Shown here: positions 45,058 through 57,081 of the stretch, in pieces
Position numbering within the stretch: the stretch's first letter is position 1
Layout: each line of letters starts with the position of its first letter
Assembly (NCBI GenBank): GCA_904066235.2
Contig: CAJFCV020000005.1
Location: 6,443,501-6,507,500 of the forward strand
Reading direction: 5' to 3'
DNA length: 64,000 nucleotides
From: Bursaphelenchus xylophilus
Taxonomy: Eukaryota; Nematoda; Chromadorea; Rhabditida; Aphelenchoididae
Position numbers and translations under genes: made by a program
Notes under the pieces: generated by a model
Database searches by the model: none
What the model was told of the DNA's origin: nothing
What the model saw: only the letters and a program-made list of their open reading frames with translations

Positions 45058-45793
45058 ATGCACTGCGCTTCTCGTACGAACAGTGGCATTGGCTATCCGC
45101 CACAGCGGGCCGGCTCTTATCAGTGGAATTATAATGGTTACCAAGGTAATTTGGCCCAAATTTGGAACGACCCTCAGCCCGCGGCCCCTCGCCGCCGAGC
45201 CTTCACCGAGAACAAGTCGCCCACCCAGCAGATTTGGAGCGAATCCTCCGACTCGTTGTTGAGCGATGCAGAGAGGGAGTCCATTTTCATGGTGGCCAAA
45301 CAGGTGAGAAGCTTACGGCATTCTTCTTTTCTCTGGTTTAGGCACACTGTTTTTATGGCCAGTCTAATATACGGATTTTATCGATGATTGAAGAATGGAG
45401 AACGCCATTCATTTAGTTTACAAAATTAAAAGTGCTACTGTGTTACATTCCCAAGTTAAAACTTCTTTTATTTTCTTTGAGACATTTTGCAACAGTATCA
45501 AGTCCTAATTAAGCCGTCATTTTTATGTTTATTTTTTTCAGTTGCAAGCTAACGCCGACGAAATGAAGAAAGTGGAGCCCTCAGACGGTCTGAAGAGTTT
45601 TCTCTGCATCTCTCATATTCAAGAAGGATTTTGTAGCCAGGGTGAGTTCTGTCCGATGGCTCATTCCGTATTGGAATTAGGGAAACCAGTGCGAGAGAAG
45701 GTCCGCTCCAACTCCAACACCTCCGACTATCACAGCGATTCGACTGATTCCCATAAGAAGTCTCTGTCTCCCAGATCTAACTCCAGCTCTTAA
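45058..45793 (+). CDS. CCCH zinc-finger protein (one finger)
   Basis: Two exons (45058-45303, 45542-45793) give 165 residues. The single finger reads CISHIQEGFCSQGEFCPMAH, an exact C-x8-C-x5-C-x3-H, the spacing of TIS11 and of nematode germline RNA-binding proteins such as OMA, MEX-5 and POS-1. Those carry two fingers; this has one, so the target and role are uncertain. The N-terminus is Gln/Asn/Tyr/Pro-rich (SYQWNYNGYQGN) and the C-terminus Ser-rich, both probably disordered and likely phosphorylated. It is likely a cytoplasmic or nuclear RNA-binding factor. Confidence 0.75.
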
Positions 45794-46344
45794 TCCTATT
45801 TATTATTTGTTTTGACGGGTCATAACTTATTGTTCTCAACTCTCGCAACATTTACCATGATTGTCAAGAATATACGAGTCCAGCCTTTAACCGAAAATAT
45901 AATGTTCATACGAGTCTTTCGTTCATAGCGCATATCTTAATAAATGTTAGTCATAACGTCTTGAGTTTTAATATCAGTTAAGCCCGATGTAATCGATAGC
46001 ATTTATTCAATCAAGTGTTATCATTTACAGACCAAAAGATTTAAAATATAAGAAATCACCCGAAAGCACGTAGTTGAGGGTGATACTGTAGCAATTATAT
46101 AGGCATTGGCTAATCTTTACTAAAAAATTGCTACAAAATATGAATAATCACTGCAAAAACGAGGCCACATCAGGCGGGTAAATGATATTGCGAGGTCTAG
46201 GGGACAGTTCCCGGACGAAACATTTACCTTTTAATAAAAAACTGAGGGTTTAATTAGAGTAAATTGGACGAAACAATGTAAGCAACAAGATGAAACAATT
46301 ACTGAAGTGGTACGGAGATGCCAAGCTGATAGAATAGCTTGCGT
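45794..46344. other. Intergenic region, no gene seen
   Basis: 551 bp between convergent CCCH and reticulon genes. AT-rich 3' UTR-like sequence, no repeats noted. Confidence 0.4.
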
Positions 46345-49300
46345 TTACTCTTCCTTCTTGTCGTCCTTGGCGGCGCACTTAAGGAAGGGAAGTTTCTCTT
46401 GGAGCCTAAACATTGATATCAAAAAAGGATCTTCATGACTTACACAGCGTTGACTTTCTCCACATTAGCCTTGGCTAGGGCAATGTACTCGTCAATTGGC
46501 TCTTGATAAAGCTCGTAGACCTTAGGGAGGGTAAAGAGAGCGAGGACAACTGAAATTGAAACAATAGTAATAATTAACAATAAGTTGAGTCGCAACTAGC
46601 GGAATTTTAATTATGTAGTAAAAACTCACAGAGGGTGGCCAAACAGATACCGGAGAACCAAGAACCAATGTAGGTCAGAGTCCACAGAAGGACAGCGAAT
46701 TTTATGGAGTCACAGATATTTTCAACCAAGAACAGACGACGGAGGCTGTTCAACAAGTCCTGTCCATGTTGAACAATCACATCAGCCTGAGCGTGAGCCT
46801 TCTCTTGAGGAACAGAGATCTCGGGTTCCAAGTATTCTTTGAAAGGATTAGCTCCATCGGTCTTCTTCAGATGGCTCTCCACCAGTTTGTAGACTCTGAA
46901 TCCGAGGGTTCCAGCCAAAATGGTGAGCGAAGTCCAGGCGATGAGTGATATCACTGAGAACTTGGCGATGAGGATCAAGGCCAACAAGGACAAGGCCAGA
47001 GCGGCAGCACTCTTCTTAGGATCTCTCCATTTCAGGATTTCCAGTACTAAATAATATTAAGTTAAACTAAAATTTAACAAACAACCCCCACAGCTGCTGT
47101 ATTATATAATTTTACCTTTTCCTGGCAAGTCTTCGGCCGGAACATAATCCGCCTCTCGAGAGTATTGACGACGAGAAGCCTTACCCATATTTTAAGTTAC
47201 TAACCCGTTCGAAAAAGGAGAACACACTACCGGCTAAAGAAAGATATACAGAGGGGAAACTCCCGAGATTAAGATCACGCAAAAAGGACGAAGGTCGACG
47301 GTAAACGCAAAAATCTTCATTACGATCTTTACGAACATTGATGTAAAAAAGGGAGGCCTAAAAGAAAAAAAGGCTAGCCGCTATCAACCTCCCAGTTTAG
47401 TCCCGAATACGTGGCAACTTCACTTAAAGTGAATAACAACCCCCAATATAGAGGATATATGAATAGGTGGTCATCCTTCGAACTGCAAAGACGCGTTGGA
47501 TAGGGAGAAACAGTCGGGACCGTCCCCTCTTCTATTCCCACCCCGATTTTCGTCGGAATCCCGCGTGGAGGTTGCATTAAGGACAACAAAAAAACCAATT
47601 GACAGTTCGCTATGTTCCGATTATTGCCGATCTAGTTTTTATGAGGTATTGATGTCTACAACGAATACGTCTGTCACGAAAAGATCATGCTTTTATGATC
47701 CCAAACTGTTTATAATTTGCACTGATTCGTCATTTATGCCCTATCAAATAAAATGAAACATCCTCTTTTCGATTTGATGCCCTAGACGGAACCAAACATC
47801 TACAAATACACCAAAATATGATTTCTCCGCCGTTCCTGCACCGGGCTTAAATAATTTGTCGTTTTTTCCGTCCTTGACCCCGATTCCTTACCTCGAGGTT
47901 TGTCTTTGATGAAATTGTGAGTGTATTCTCCGACTGTATAGACCGTCACACCCAGAGAGCCCAATAAGCCCACATAATGGACTAAATTGAAGGTGATCCT
48001 GGTGATCAAGGAGATCAGAGAGCCGATGGCTCGAAATAGAAGACCGACTTTGCTCATTACCGTCTAATCAGGCTGGAAGTGATGAAATGAATACCGGTCA
48101 GTCACAAACGCGCAATGAACATGTTCGCCGTGTTTGATAAAAACTGATGAAACTGGTAACACAATCAGACTACTCGAGTATTAAAAAACCAAACATTCGA
48201 ATACCGATCAAAATCCAGGTCTCAAGAGAGAACGATGAGATATTGGAAAAGAAAAGAGGAACAAGGTGCGCGGATTGGGACAAGGCCTTTGCAGAAGGTA
48301 AACAAACGAGCCAGGGGATCCAGACTCTCCGCAGCATTAATTCTAAATGACATCGATGCCAATTGATTGAAATCGATTCATGCGTCAACAAGTTCGACCG
48401 AGAAAACAATGATTACAGGAATTGAGAAACACAAAACTAATAACAAAACTCTTCCTCATCTCTCGGCCACGTGATTTTCAGGTCGCTGTTGCGAAAGTCA
48501 GGGAGTAAAGTATTCAGCACAGAAATTGAAGCGGGATAATTTAGGAAAAAATGGAAAAAAAGGCAATCGACTGACTCCAAAAGGACATCGCGGTCTTCAG
48601 AAGGCCGACCCGGGTCCACAAAATGCGAGGTCGGGCGAGTCCAACCGAGAGAAACACCAGAAATGTGCCCGCCAATTATTTGGAAAAACTCGCGCAGTCC
48701 TGGAAACGGAAACCTTTCCGAGGCGGGTGATTAGTTAAGTCAGAGGGTCCGAAGCCGAGTGCAAGGAGTCTTTTTGCACCAAATGCAGAGTCCAAGAGTA
48801 TCCCAATGCAACGAGCTCGAAACATTGCCTCGAGAAAAGCAGGCCGGTCAGCTGACCGAAAAGAGGAGCGCGGTCAGTGCGCCCAACACTTTTGAGCAAG
48901 GCCCATTGCCGTGGCACGCGTCTTTGGGCCCTCCCCTGTCGCCGCACTCTCCCCCTTTCCATTTCAATTTTGGCCAATCTTTTGTGTTCTCGCGCATTGC
49001 ACTTCGCCCGTAGCTCTATTCTTTCGGCTTTTCTCTGTCCCTTTGCCCAAAAATCTCTGTACTTTTGAGTTCTATTTTCCGGCCATGTTTCCTCTTGTTC
49101 ATTTATTTTCACATGTTTTCCCTTTCCTGCCTTTTAAATCTTTTGCCGTAGTACTTCTCGCACAACAGGGCATCCATTCCGGCGTTTTCTCCGCAAGAAC
49201 GGCCACAAAAAACAGTTTGACTTACCCCGAGGGTCGACTGACTTGAAGTCCACCCAAGCTTCACCCGTGTGCTTGAGGATGGATGGAAGACCGTGTGAAG

Positions 49301-51752
49301 ATTGTCGATGGAACACTAAACGTGTCAATTAAAAAGTGCAACAAAATAAATTCAATTACGTATCAAGATGCTTTTATAAAGCTAGAATATGTAAAACATT
49401 TCCTAAATACGGTAATTACTTACATCCGTGTGAGTGAGGAGGAGGGCCCAGATCGATAACCTGAGGGTTTTCTTCTTCCGGTCCGCTAAGATCCTTTGGA
49501 GGAGTTGGGGGTCTGGGTTGTCTGAACACGAAAATTACAAACGTAATAATACACTTACTGTATAGGTTCGGGTTCAGGCTCCGGTTCAGGCTCGGGTTCC
49601 GGCTCTTCTCGAGCCTGAGGGAATGTCAGCGGGCCATTCCTGTCATAAGTAGGCAAATCTGGGGATAATTCCCTCATGTTGGTGCCGTCTCTTTCCTCAG
49701 CTCGTTCACCATTCAGCTCAGTCAATATATCGTTTCCTGAATCGCCGGCGGGTGAATAGTGTTCGTTTTGTTGTCGGTTCCCAGAGCGGAAATCGTCCAG
49801 CAGATCTCCAACTTCGTCGTGAGCTTCTTGAATAGCGTCTTCGATCTGGGATGCAACAGCTAAAATAAATTTATATTTGCTGTTATAACCATTCAGAATG
49901 GAACAAAGTTGTTTGCAAATCAGTTCAAAAGCACTTGTTACTCAAAGAACCCACCACTCGAGTCGTCCTGAGGTTGATCTTGGGTGAGAAGAGATGTCCG
50001 ACGAAGAGGAACCTCTTCCTTTACATTATCAACAGGTTCAGGAGATGCTGGAGTTGGATCTACAACATCATCCTTGGGTGGAGACCATTCCTTTACGGGG
50101 GAAGATGGCACAGGTTGAGGACTGGGATCTTTATGTTCTAGACCGTGAGCTGGCTCATCAACGGGAGAAGGAGACGATTTGGGGGAAGGCCCGGTCGGTT
50201 CGGCGCCGTGATGAGGCTGTGCTGGATGGGAATCGCCTGAGTTCTTTATTTCCTGGTCCTGTTTGCTTGGAGGGTCATCTGGGAGTTCTGTGATTGTAAC
50301 TTCTCGAGGTTTTTGAGAAATTTCTTCAAGAACTGGCTCCAAATTATGGGCTGATTGATTGGCCAGGGGATCGAATTCATCGAGATCAACCAAAACTTTG
50401 CCGGTCGGATGAGCCTCGGCTTCTCCGGCTGCTTCGGGCACATAAAGGTCTCGCTCGTCCATCTTCTGGAATTCAGAGGTCAATGACTTATTCACAGCTC
50501 ATTTAAATTATGACTAACACATCGCAATTCGGTAACCGCACGCAGCATGAATAATTTCTTTTCGACACCGCTAATGGAGCCGAGTTATTCCACAGGAGTG
50601 GAGCGCGTTTCGAAATTTATGGAGTAAACAAAGAACGAAACAATTACTAGTACCTTATACACTAATATAAAGGTAACCCTGACAACCCGATTAAGAGAAC
50701 CGAATAAAGTTGTCAGTGTAAAAGTCAACGGAGAAGTCATGGAAAAGAGCCTCGGAGCAGAGCAAGGCCGACCAACCAATTCTTGGGCCATTTCAAGGAG
50801 GTCTAGGACCGAAAAAAACAAGTGGAAGAGACTGAAAATACGCAGCAGCTGTTTCTGCAGAGAACGGCCAAAACACGTAATCGTTTTTAAACGAGAAACA
50901 AACCCGAAATAAATTATACTAGACATATATCGAGCCATAAACCAAATACTAAGAGAAATATGCGTTCCAAAAATGTTAAGCCTCCAAGCTCAACATGAAT
51001 AATATCCGGAAGAACGTCTAATGAAATAAAACTAACCCAATTATCGGCTAGCGCCAAGCCCAGGACATCGTTCGCCACTTGATTCCCATAATTGGTCAGT
51101 AATTCCTCTGGAACATTACGTAATTCCGAATCGTCAATCTTGACAAAGTCCGTGGACGAAGTTTCCGAATCTTGCGAGCCGTCAGAACGAGGTGGAGGTG
51201 GGACTGGCAGATCTGGCTAAAACCAAACATTAATTAATTAAAACATCGGCATGGTTGACAGAATTTTTCAAATTGACGTCAAATTGCGGTCATTTTGGCT
51301 AAATTCAAAATTCTAATATACAAACCTTTACCACGCGAGTTTAACATAGGCTACGGTGAACCGTTAACACTAGTCGTAACTAGTTTTATTGCTTATTTCA
51401 TCGGACAAGAAGGGGAATATATTGCCTAAAATTTTATATTCTGCCGATTTTTTTAGCAAGAACCTAAAAATTTTTCAAAAAAGTTCAATTTGACAACGAC
51501 TGATGCGCCAAATCGGCGACTCCACAACCCTAAACATTAGTCTACATTTTACGTTGCAAAAGGGACCGGCCAACAATAAAAATATAAATTTCATCCAAAA
51601 AAAAATAAAAACGAGATTTGAATTTTTATAAATAAAGTGTAAATATTACGCCAACGTTTATAAAGTGCATAAATTACCGAAAAAACAAGTCTACTACGAT
51701 CAAAGTATTGTCTTACCTGCCTTTGAGCTCCGAATCCATCTTGGGAATCCAT
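46345..51752 (-). CDS. ret-1: Reticulon (RET-1 homolog), three alternative first exons
   Basis: ER-tubule-shaping membrane protein. Shared 3' exons 46630-47046, 46444-46549 and 46345-46405 encode the reticulon homology domain: VLEILKWRDPKKSAAA, hydrophobic hairpin LALILIAKFSVISLIAWTSL, NPFKEYLEPEISVPQEKAH, second hairpin and the tail LPFLKCAAKDDKKEE. Three start exons all end in phase 1 before the same acceptor. The long form (51717-51752, 51037-51216, 49955-50465, 49559-49859, 49424-49521) gives 569 residues with an acidic, proline-rich N-terminus and an EPEPEPEPEP run. The middle form (exon 47892-48057) gives 249, and the short form (47116-47188) gives 218 residues. The middle form starts MSKVGLLFRAIGSLISL, with hydrophobic segments. 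Multiple promoters are known for nematode ret-1; the isoforms here are inferred from phase. Confidence 0.88.
47892..48057 (-). other. ret-1: Alternative first exon of the reticulon gene (middle isoform)
   Basis: ATG at 48057 opens 55 codons plus one base, ending at a strong donor (GAG|GTAAGG). The phase matches the reticulon acceptor at 47046, like the short-form exon 47116-47188. The encoded segment (ITRITFNLVHYVGLLGSLGV) is hydrophobic, which would add membrane-associated sequence before the reticulon domain. Confidence 0.65.
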
Positions 51753-52530
51753 AATTGAGACTGAAATTATAATAATTAGCCTCGATGACCGTCAATTTCA
51801 ATTCAAATGACCTTACAAAATAGGAAATGACCTCAGCACTCGCGATCTCACGTGTTAACCTCAAAAGTGAAGGAACAACCTCCCAGTTTTTGTTTTCCGT
51901 TCCGTCTGTGTCTGCCGCTCTCGCCGAAACGCGCGATCTTTCGCTCCGAGATCGCAAAAAACAAGAAAAAAAGAAAACAAAATTGTGTTTCCCAGGGTGA
52001 GAAGGTCCCGTCGAGGGAGATTTTGGATTCGATGAAAAGGTCAAGGCGATTGCGCAATCCCGGTTAACGCGAGTTTCTTTTAACACGATTGCGGGCGAAT
52101 TAATTGTTTTTTGGAGAAACCAAGACCAGCGGCCAGAGTATTGATTGTTGGCCGAAGTCTGGCCGCGCTCTCCCTGGACACTCGGCCGTCTTCGCTTTCG
52201 GCCGCCGTAAAAGGAATGGCCTTGGGTCTGTCTTTTATCGCTTCGGATTCATTTTGGGGACCGAGCAGGCCAGGATTGTGTAATCTCGGAAGGATAATGT
52301 CCGAAACAGGACGGGGCACATAGATTGGCTGATTGGAAGCTATATGAAATAAATTTACACCTTTTATAAGCATCCCAATCTATGGATACACATTCATTTT
52401 ACAAGAATTTGAAAAAGAAACATTAAAATGAAAACATTAAAAAGTGTAAAAGTTCATTAAACAAATACAACGAATGGTGGTCACCAAGATGGACATTTGA
52501 TTTTCATTGTTCTTGACCAGCGGTCGCTTC
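51753..52530. other. Divergent intergenic region (ret-1 / kinase)
   Basis: 778 bp between the long-form reticulon start and the SH2-kinase start. It includes a GC-richer part at 51850-52330 with chance open frames. No motif is assigned. Confidence 0.35.
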
Positions 52531-54765
52531 ATGGAAGAGGTGTTACGCCATGAGAAATGGTTCTTCGGCTATGTTTCTCGGTAAGAATCACGCAGTATGG
52601 AATGGAATGATGACATCACAGCTGTGTTACAAAACTCTGGCAGTAATGAAATATTTTCAGCAAATTTGTAGAGAAATATCTGAAGAATCCCGGAGATTGG
52701 TGTGTCCGATCGAACTGCAGAAAAGATTTTGGCCGAGTCAACACCGAACATTTCGTTTGTGTCAAGAAATCAGACGGCCAAATCCATGATTACGTCCTCA
52801 AATTTGACAAACGGAAGGGATGGTACTTTGGGGGGACCGAATCTGAGGTTTATCCATCATTAGAGACGCTTCTTCACAGCAAAACAGAAACTATTCAGAA
52901 AGTAAGTAATACATTATTAACAATAACTACTGTCTTTCGAATAATATTACTTTAGTTACAACTGCTCAACGCTGCGGACCGCCCTCCAATTCTAATACCT
53001 CCTGGATCCTTGGAATGGGAGAATTGTGATGCCAACTTACTGGGGAAAGGAAGTTATGGAACTGTAGTCAGAGCTAAGGCTACCATTAACAGCAAGTTTC
53101 ATAGGCAAAATGTCAATGGGTTTTTAGAAGTTAAGTTCGATGTAGCGGTCAAGATCCCACAGACAGCACCGACAGTTCCAAAACTAGGATCAAAAAGGAA
53201 TACGCAGAAAGAGGTAATGCTGGAGGTGGAACAGATGCTGCATGAGGCCGAGGTGATGAGACATTTCCATCATGAAAATATTCTTCGATGTTTTGGAATC
53301 GACACTTCAGAGGATACAATTAGAGTAAGCGACGATTTCACCCACCCTATTGTTTCTTATTTTAGCTTGTTCTCAGTCTTTGCCCTGGAGGCAGTTTGTT
53401 GGAGCATCTCCACCATAATGGGGAGGAAATTCGATTCGAAGAGAAGCTCATTTTCAGTTTGGAAGCAGCGCGGGGATTAAAGTATTTGCATACGAAATGG
53501 AAATGTATTCATCGAGATATGGCGGCGAGAAATTGTTTAATCGCAAAGGTAAACATCAATCGAGACGAAAATGATAATTGTTACAAGTATTGAATAATTA
53601 CAGTATTCATGATGACTTTAGGATGGTAAGCTGAAATTGAGTGACTTTGGGATCTGCATGATGGAAGGGGTTACAAATACGAATGAGGACAAGATCAAAG
53701 TTCCCATCCCATGGCTGGCCCCAGAATGTCTAACTGCTCGTCCAAGATTTTCGACCAAGAGCGACGTCTTCTCCTTTGCCATTTTTATGTATGAGATCGT
53801 AACGAATGGTCAGAAACCTTGGCCGGAGTATGGAAGAACCGAGGATATCATGAGACTGGTTAGATGTGGCAAAAGGATGACTATTCCCGCTTCAACCCAC
53901 AAAGAATTCCAGCAAATCATCACAGCATGCTGGGCCCATTTACCTTATGGACGGCCTGAGATCTGGGAAGTTGTTTTCTTCATCAGACGTCTTCTGAATT
54001 CTTCCGGAGTAAGCAGAATGATGATGGTTATGATTACTTTATAGATCCCCAAGCCAGAACATCGATCTTTGGCCAAGCTGTCCAAGGGTATCATTCCAGT
54101 TCCATTCACCGAGGACCCCGAGGATTTTGAACTAGATGAATGTTCGCCACCCCCCACTTCAGAGGAAGTGCTTCGCATGGATAGAATAACTCAGGAACGC
54201 CAAAAAAGACTTCGAAGTCCTTCAGTTGAGCTTAGTTCTGATGATTTTTCTTCTGATTTCCATGGACATACACCAAAGCATAAGAACAGAATTTCAAGGA
54301 ACCGGATCCCTTCTAGTGAACCAATGAGGTAATAGCACTGCGAAGCGACAAGTCATTCTTCTGTTTAGTCGCCCAAGTGATAACTCTTCATCTGCGGAAT
54401 TTCGTGGTAAAAATCGTAACAGTCAATCGGACCGGCCTAGACCTTCGCCAGCACGATCTTCTAATAGTAAACCGCCCACTCCATCTGCAAGGAAATCATT
54501 GAATACTCCAAGCAGAGCTCTTGCCACTGCTCGCCGTGTGTCTACTCCGTCCAAATTGTTTGCTCCTCCCCGCCGCATCTCCAGCACTCCTATGAGAACA
54601 GCCAGAGCGAACGCGGATCGAATGGGAGTAAGATAACGGGGTACTGTGTATACGAACCACAATTACAGTCATCAACCATGTCGAGTGCGCAGCCAGTGAT
54701 TAAGCCAACTGCCAGAATCTCAACAAAAAAACGGGAAAAGAAAAGTGACACCGACAATGAATAGG
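52531..54765 (+). CDS. Cytoplasmic SH2-tyrosine kinase (nematode FES/FER-like)
   Basis: Eight exons (52531-52580, 52661-52901, 52956-53324, 53366-53548, 53622-54008, 54045-54328, 54369-54627, 54669-54765). SH2: WFFGYVSRKFVEKYL, GDWCVRSNCRKDFGR, then VNTEHFVCV and the LETLLHS end. Kinase: glycine loop GKGSYGTVV, AVKIP lysine, EAEVMRHFHHENIL, catalytic loop HRDMAARNCL, KLSDFGI, WLAPECL, SDVFSFAIFMYEIVTNG and CWAHLPYGRPE. All key catalytic residues are present. HRDMAARN (not HRDLAARN) is a small variant. The C-terminal tail is Ser/Arg/Pro-rich with repeated TPS/RR motifs. This SH2-kinase group is greatly expanded in nematodes and often testis-expressed (SPE-8-like); which member this is cannot be told. 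Confidence 0.9.
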
Positions 54766-54882
54766 TAATGTTTATATGGATAAACATTTAAAATAAACCG
54801 AGTAACAGTAACAAAATGGAGGAACAATAACGAGATCTAAAAAAACCTATCAGTCAGCTTATAATTAACTAGAAGTGTCCAA

Positions 54883-57081
54883 TTATTTCTGTTCCTCCTT
54901 CTTCTGCTCATCCGAGGAGGTCTCGGTTTGTTGCTGGGAGCCCTGGTTTTTCTCAACCATCTTCTTGTAGGCGGCCTCGAACAGCTTGAGGGATTGTTGT
55001 TGGACAGTTCCGACCAATTCCTTCACCTCAGCAGCCTTGAGTCCGTCTCTGTTGGCCAACTTTTGTTTCAATTCGTCGATCTTTTCTTGCAGGGCTTTAG
55101 CCTGAAAAAAAAATTATTTTCAAAGCGCTCTCAAATGCAAGTTGACAAAGTTTTGGTTTTACCTCATCAGCATTAAGTTGGTCTTTGTATTCGGTCATCT
55201 TGTGTTCGGTGTCGTTGACAACAGACTCAGCGGAGTTTACGGCTTCGACCAATTCCTTCCTCTCGGCATCTTCGACAGCATGCTTCTCGGCGTCTCTGAT
55301 CATCTTTTCGATCTGCTCTTTGTTTAAACCACCCGAAGATTGAATAACAATCTGTTGTTCCTTTCCGGTTCCTCGGTCTCTAGCAGATACATTTACAATA
55401 CCGTTGGCATCAATGTCAAACGTAACCTCAATTTGAGGAACACCTCGAGAAGCTGGAGGAATTCCGACCAAAGAGAATTGACCGAGCAGCTTGTTGTCCG
55501 AGGCCATATCTCTCTCCCCTTGATGAACCTTGATTTCGACTTGAGTTTGTCCATCAGCGGCAGTTGAGAAGACCTAAAAGAAAGAATAAGATAAAAATTA
55601 TACGAACTTACTTGACTCTTTTTGGTTGGAATAGTAGTGTTTCTTGGGATAAGACGAGTGAACACACCTCCCAAAGTTTCGATACCCAGAGACAACGGAG
55701 TAACATCAAGAAGAAGGATATCAGTCACATTTCCAGCCAGGACTCCTCCTTGTATGGCAGCACCAATAGCAACGGCTTCATCGGGGTTAACAGCCTTGCT
55801 GGGAACACGGCCAAAGATGTCTTGGACAGTCTGTTGGACCTTTGGCATTCTGCTCATACCCCCAACCAATAAGACCTCTCCAATGTCGGAAGGCTTGACT
55901 TCAGCATCAACCATGGCCTTCTTACATGGTTCTTGTGTTCTCTTAATGAGGTCACTAACAAGCTGTTCAAATTTGGAACGGGTCAGCTTTATGTTCAAAT
56001 GTTTTGGTCCTGAGGCATCCACAGTGATATATGGAAGGTTAATGTCTGTTTGAGTTGTGCTGGACAGCTCGCATTTGGCTTTCTCAGAGGCTTCGCGAAG
56101 TCGTTGCATGGCCATGGGGTCCTTGGTGAGATCGATTCCGGCTTCCTTCTTGAATTCCGCAACAAGATGATTAACCAGCGCATTGTCGAAATCTTCTCCT
56201 CCAAGGAAAGTGTCTCCGTTGGTTGACTTAACTTCGAACACTCCCTTTTGGATTTCCAAGACTGATACATCAAAGGTTCCTCCTCCCAAATCGAAAACAG
56301 CGATACTAAAAAGAAAATTATACTCTTTTCCGCAGAAACATACATTTTGTTGTCCGATTTATCCAAGCCATAAGCCAAAGCAGCGGCAGTTGGTTCATTG
56401 ATGACTCGAAGAACGTTCAAACCAGCAATCTGACCAGCATCCTTTGTGGCTTGACGTTGAGAATCGTTGAAGTAGGCAGGAACAGTGATGACAGCGTTGT
56501 TGACTTTAGTTCCCAAGTAACTTTCAGCGGTTTCCTTCATCTTAGTGAGGACGAATGCACCGACTTGAGATGGAGAATACTGTTTCCCTTGAGCTTCTAC
56601 CCAGGCATCTCCGTTGGGCGCCTTCACAATCTTGAATGGCACAACTTTAAGATCCTTTTGCACTTCGGGGTCATCAAATCGTCGACCAATCAAACGTTTA
56701 GTAGCGTAGAGGGTGTTCTGACTGTTGGTAACTGCTTGGCGGCGGGCAGGGGCTCCAACAAGACGCTCTCCGTCAGCAGTGAACGCAACTACTGATGGAG
56801 TCGTCCTTACACCTTCGGCGTTCTCAATAACCCTTGCAGATTGACCTTCCATCACAGCTACACATGAGTTAGTTGTTCCCAAGTCAATTCCTATCACGGT
56901 ACCTTTCACGGCGTCGGATCTATAACAATAAGGCGATTAATATTCTTAAAATCTTCTAAAGTCAAGACATAAAAATGAAAATAAATTACTTAAACCTCCG
57001 GGGCGTGAAACCAAAACATTGCTTGGCCACAAATGGCACTTTGGCAACATTGCCAAACGACGATCTCGCCGCAGACAGCAT
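54883..57081 (-). CDS. hsp-6: Mitochondrial Hsp70 (mortalin, HSP-6)
   Basis: Matrix chaperone and import motor. Five exons (56996-57081, 56344-56919, 55612-56305, 55163-55573, 54883-55101) give 661 residues, as in C. elegans. The presequence ([20 protein letters not shown]) is basic. ATPase blocks: [76 protein letters not shown]. Substrate domain: [20 protein letters not shown]. The lack of KDEL and the [23 protein letters not shown] type mark it as mitochondrial, not ER or cytosolic. The tail is Gln/Glu-rich ([17 protein letters not shown]). In worms hsp-6 is the standard UPRmt reporter gene. Confidence 0.97.

Noticed and set aside
48735..49112. 125-aa minus-strand ORF rich in Arg/Glu
   Set aside because: It lies in the long reticulon intron, is low-complexity and matches no family; its ends do not fit reticulon splicing phases.
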